Source of the DNA: Clostridia bacterium
Lineage (GTDB): Bacteria; Bacillota; Clostridia; Christensenellales; UBA1242
Reading direction: 5' to 3'
NCBI GenBank assembly: GCA_017456465.1
Contig: JAFTJJ010000123.1
Span: forward strand, 1 to 5,594
DNA: 5,594 nt
This document shows, piece by piece, positions 3,805 through 5,594 of the stretch. The notes under the pieces were generated by a model. It was given only the letters and a program-made list of their open reading frames with translations. It had not been told where the DNA came from and did no database searches. The stretch's first letter is position 1; every line of letters begins with the position of its first letter. A program made the position numbers and the translations under genes.

Positions 3805-5594
3805 ATGGACAAAGAAAAAATGGACAACGAAGAAATTTTGGGGAAAAACATTGATGCTGACAACATTGATGCGATTGTGTCAGAGCTTACTGACGAAGAG
3901 CACGAGGTTGGGGCAACTGAGACCGAGACAAAATCAAAGCGAAAGATGCTCAAAGAGCAGCTTTTGGTTTCGGCGGGGCTTGGAAAAAACATTTTGGACA
4001 AGACCTTGGACACTGTGATGCACGAATCAATGATGCCTTATTCTGAGCATGTTATTTTGGACAGAGCACTTCCAAGAGTTGAAGACGGTTTGAAGCCTGT
4101 TCAGCGTCGAATTTTATATTCAATGCTTGAGCAAGGTTTGACTCCTGACAAGCCTTACAAGAAGTCAGCAAAAGTGGTTGGTGAGTGTCTTGGTAACTAT
4201 CACCCTCACGGTGACTCTTCAGTCTATGACGCAATGGCGAGAATGGCTCAGCCTTTCAACATGAAAGAGTGTCTTGTGGACGGTCAAGGAAACTTTGGTT
4301 CGATTGACGGAGACAGTCCTGCTGCGATGCGTTACACAGAAGCCAGAATGACGCCTCTTGCGCTTGAGATCCTTCGTGATCTTGACAAGAACACTGTTGA
4401 CTGGATGCTGACATATGACGACTCAATGCAAGAGCCAAAAACTTTGCCTTGCAGATTTCCAAACGTGCTTGTGAACGGTGCGTCTGGAATTGCAGTTGGG
4501 CTTGCAACAAACATTCCAACTCACAACCTCGCTGAGACCATTTCTGCAGCGTGCGCGCTTATTGACAATCCAAACATAACCCTCAAAGAAATGATGAAGA
4601 TCATCAAAGCGCCTGATTTTCCAACGGGAGGTTACATCATTGCGGGCGACGAGCTTGAAAAGGCTTATGAGACTGGGAAAGGCAAGATTTTGATCAGAGC
4701 CAAGACCCACATTGAGGGTGGCGAAGGTGACAAAAAGAACATTGTCATCACTGAAATTCCTTATCAAGTGAACAAGGCAACTCTCTTGCAGAAAATTGCA
4801 GAGCTGAGGGATTCAAAGAAAGACATTTTGGGTGGAATCACTGAAATTTCAGACGAATCTGACCGAGAGGGAATGAGAGCTGTCATTCGTGTCAAAAAAG
4901 ATGCTGATCCAAAAAAGATCCTTGAATATCTTTTCAAATACACACAGCTTCAAGTGTCTTTTGGAATCAACATGGTTGTGATTGCGGACGGGCGTCCTCA
5001 GCAGCTTGGATTGATTCCAATTCTCGAGCACTATGTGGCATATCAACGAGAAGTGGTTTTCAGAAGAACCAAGTTTGAGCTTGACGCAGCAAAAGAGCGT
5101 GAGCACATTTTGCGGGGCTTGATCATTGCTGTCAGAAACATTGACGAAGTGGTGGCGATCATCAAAAAATCAGCTTCGACAACTGAAGCCAAGCAAAGAC
5201 TCAAAGCGAGGTTCGAGCTTTCTGATGTGCAAGCACAAGCAATCCTTGACATGAGGCTTGCTCGTCTCACATCGCTTGAAGTGTTCAAGCTTGAAACTGA
5301 GCTTTTGGAGCTTGAAAAGAAGATTCGTGAGCTCACCGCGATTGTGGGATCAAAGAAGCTTCAATTTGATCTTGTGAAAGAAGAAATGAACGAGATCAAG
5401 AAGAAATTTAAGGACGCAAGAAAGAGTGAAGTTATTGCGACTGTTGACGACTATGTGGTTGCAGCGCAAAGTGACGAAAAGCCAATCTTGAATGTTGTGA
5501 TTGCTTCATCACAATCGGGTTACATCAAAGCCATGAGTGCAAAGCATGTTTCAATGGCAGGAAAAGTTTGGGGCGAAAAATCTCTTGGCAGTGA
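3805..5594 (+). CDS. Type IIA DNA topoisomerase subunit A (GyrA/ParC family), 3' end beyond window
   Basis: This is the DNA breakage-reunion subunit, partner of the B subunit just upstream. 596 codons plus two bases are visible. An acidic N-terminal extension (1-47) precedes the winged-helix core. DRALPRVEDGLKPVQRRILY (86-105) leads into HPHGDSSVYDAMARMAQ (133-149), where Ser138 and Asp142 match the quinolone-contact residues Ser83 and Asp87 of E. coli GyrA, so the sensitive-type residues are present. The catalytic pair is Arg176-Tyr177 in AAMRYTEAR; Ile229 in NGASGIAVG matches the DNA-intercalating isoleucine. PDFPTGG (270-276), EIPYQVNKA (317-325) and TQLQVSFGINMV (380-391) form the tower region and look GyrA-like; QAQAILDMRLARLT (476-489) belongs to the coiled-coil gate. 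The C-terminal domain starts near 550 with GYIKAMSAKHVS (572-583); the GyrA box (QRRGGKG-type) expected within about 16 residues of GYIK is absent, as in ParC. I leave the symbol open between gyrA and parC. Confidence 0.95.
   Translation, partial: MDKEKMDNEEILGKNIDADNIDAIVSELTDEEHEVGATETETKSKRKMLKEQLLVSAGLGKNILDKTLDTVMHESMMPYSEHVILDRALPRVEDGLKPVQRRILYSMLEQGLTPDKPYKKSAKVVGECLGNYHPHGDSSVYDAMARMAQPFNMKECLVDGQGNFGSIDGDSPAAMRYTEARMTPLALEILRDLDKNTVDWMLTYDDSMQEPKTLPCRFPNVLVNGASGIAVGLATNIPTHNLAETISAACALIDNPNITLKEMMKIIKAPDFPTGGYIIAGDELEKAYETGKGKILIRAKTHIEGGEGDKKNIVITEIPYQVNKATLLQKIAELRDSKKDILGGITEISDESDREGMRAVIRVKKDADPKKILEYLFKYTQLQVSFGINMVVIADGRPQQLGLIPILEHYVAYQREVVFRRTKFELDAAKEREHILRGLIIAVRNIDEVVAIIKKSASTTEAKQRLKARFELSDVQAQAILDMRLARLTSLEVFKLETELLELEKKIRELTAIVGSKKLQFDLVKEEMNEIKKKFKDARKSEVIATVDDYVVAAQSDEKPILNVVIASSQSGYIKAMSAKHVSMAGKVWGEKSLGS

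Noticed and set aside
4256..4767. Long minus-strand frames opposite the A-subunit gene
   Set aside because: They are antisense shadows of a strongly conserved coding region, with no start signals or family motifs of their own.

Overview
This window comes from a low-GC, cell-walled bacterium that uses the standard genetic code; no in-frame TGA is read through in any of the three genes. The MurG motifs (FSKGGFVSVPV, HESD..LGLANK, SRGDQ) and the 651-residue B subunit, which lacks the large insert of enterobacterial GyrB, resemble Bacillota (Clostridia-like) sequences. Spirochaetota cannot be excluded from these genes alone.

Layout: positions 1-897 (minus strand) hold the first 299 codons of murG, whose 3' end lies beyond the left edge. 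Positions 898-1445 are a divergent intergenic region with a good extended -10 promoter facing right, several short direct repeats and an untranslated leader of about 128 nt. Positions 1446-3401 (plus) encode a complete type IIA topoisomerase B subunit (GyrB/ParE family, 651 aa). Positions 3402-3804 are a gene-free gap with three diverged direct repeats and inverted partners. From 3805 to the right edge (plus) lie the first 596 codons of the partner A subunit (GyrA/ParC family).

The B and A subunits form one A2B2 ATP-driven enzyme: B supplies the GHKL ATPase and the TOPRIM metal site, and A supplies the DNA-cleaving tyrosine. No clear intrinsic terminator separates them, so cotranscription through the gap is likely. 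Whether the enzyme is gyrase or topoisomerase IV is open. The catalytic cores look GyrA/GyrB-like, but the canonical GyrA box is missing from its expected place in the A subunit, and there is no recF directly upstream of the B gene. MurG makes lipid II for peptidoglycan and shares no evident pathway with the topoisomerase.

The least explained sequence is non-coding: the repeat-filled gap between the topoisomerase genes, and an ATTTGTTTGC motif that occurs three times around the B-subunit promoter and leader. I see no mobile element, CRISPR array, tRNA or rRNA, and no convincing new defence or metabolic system.
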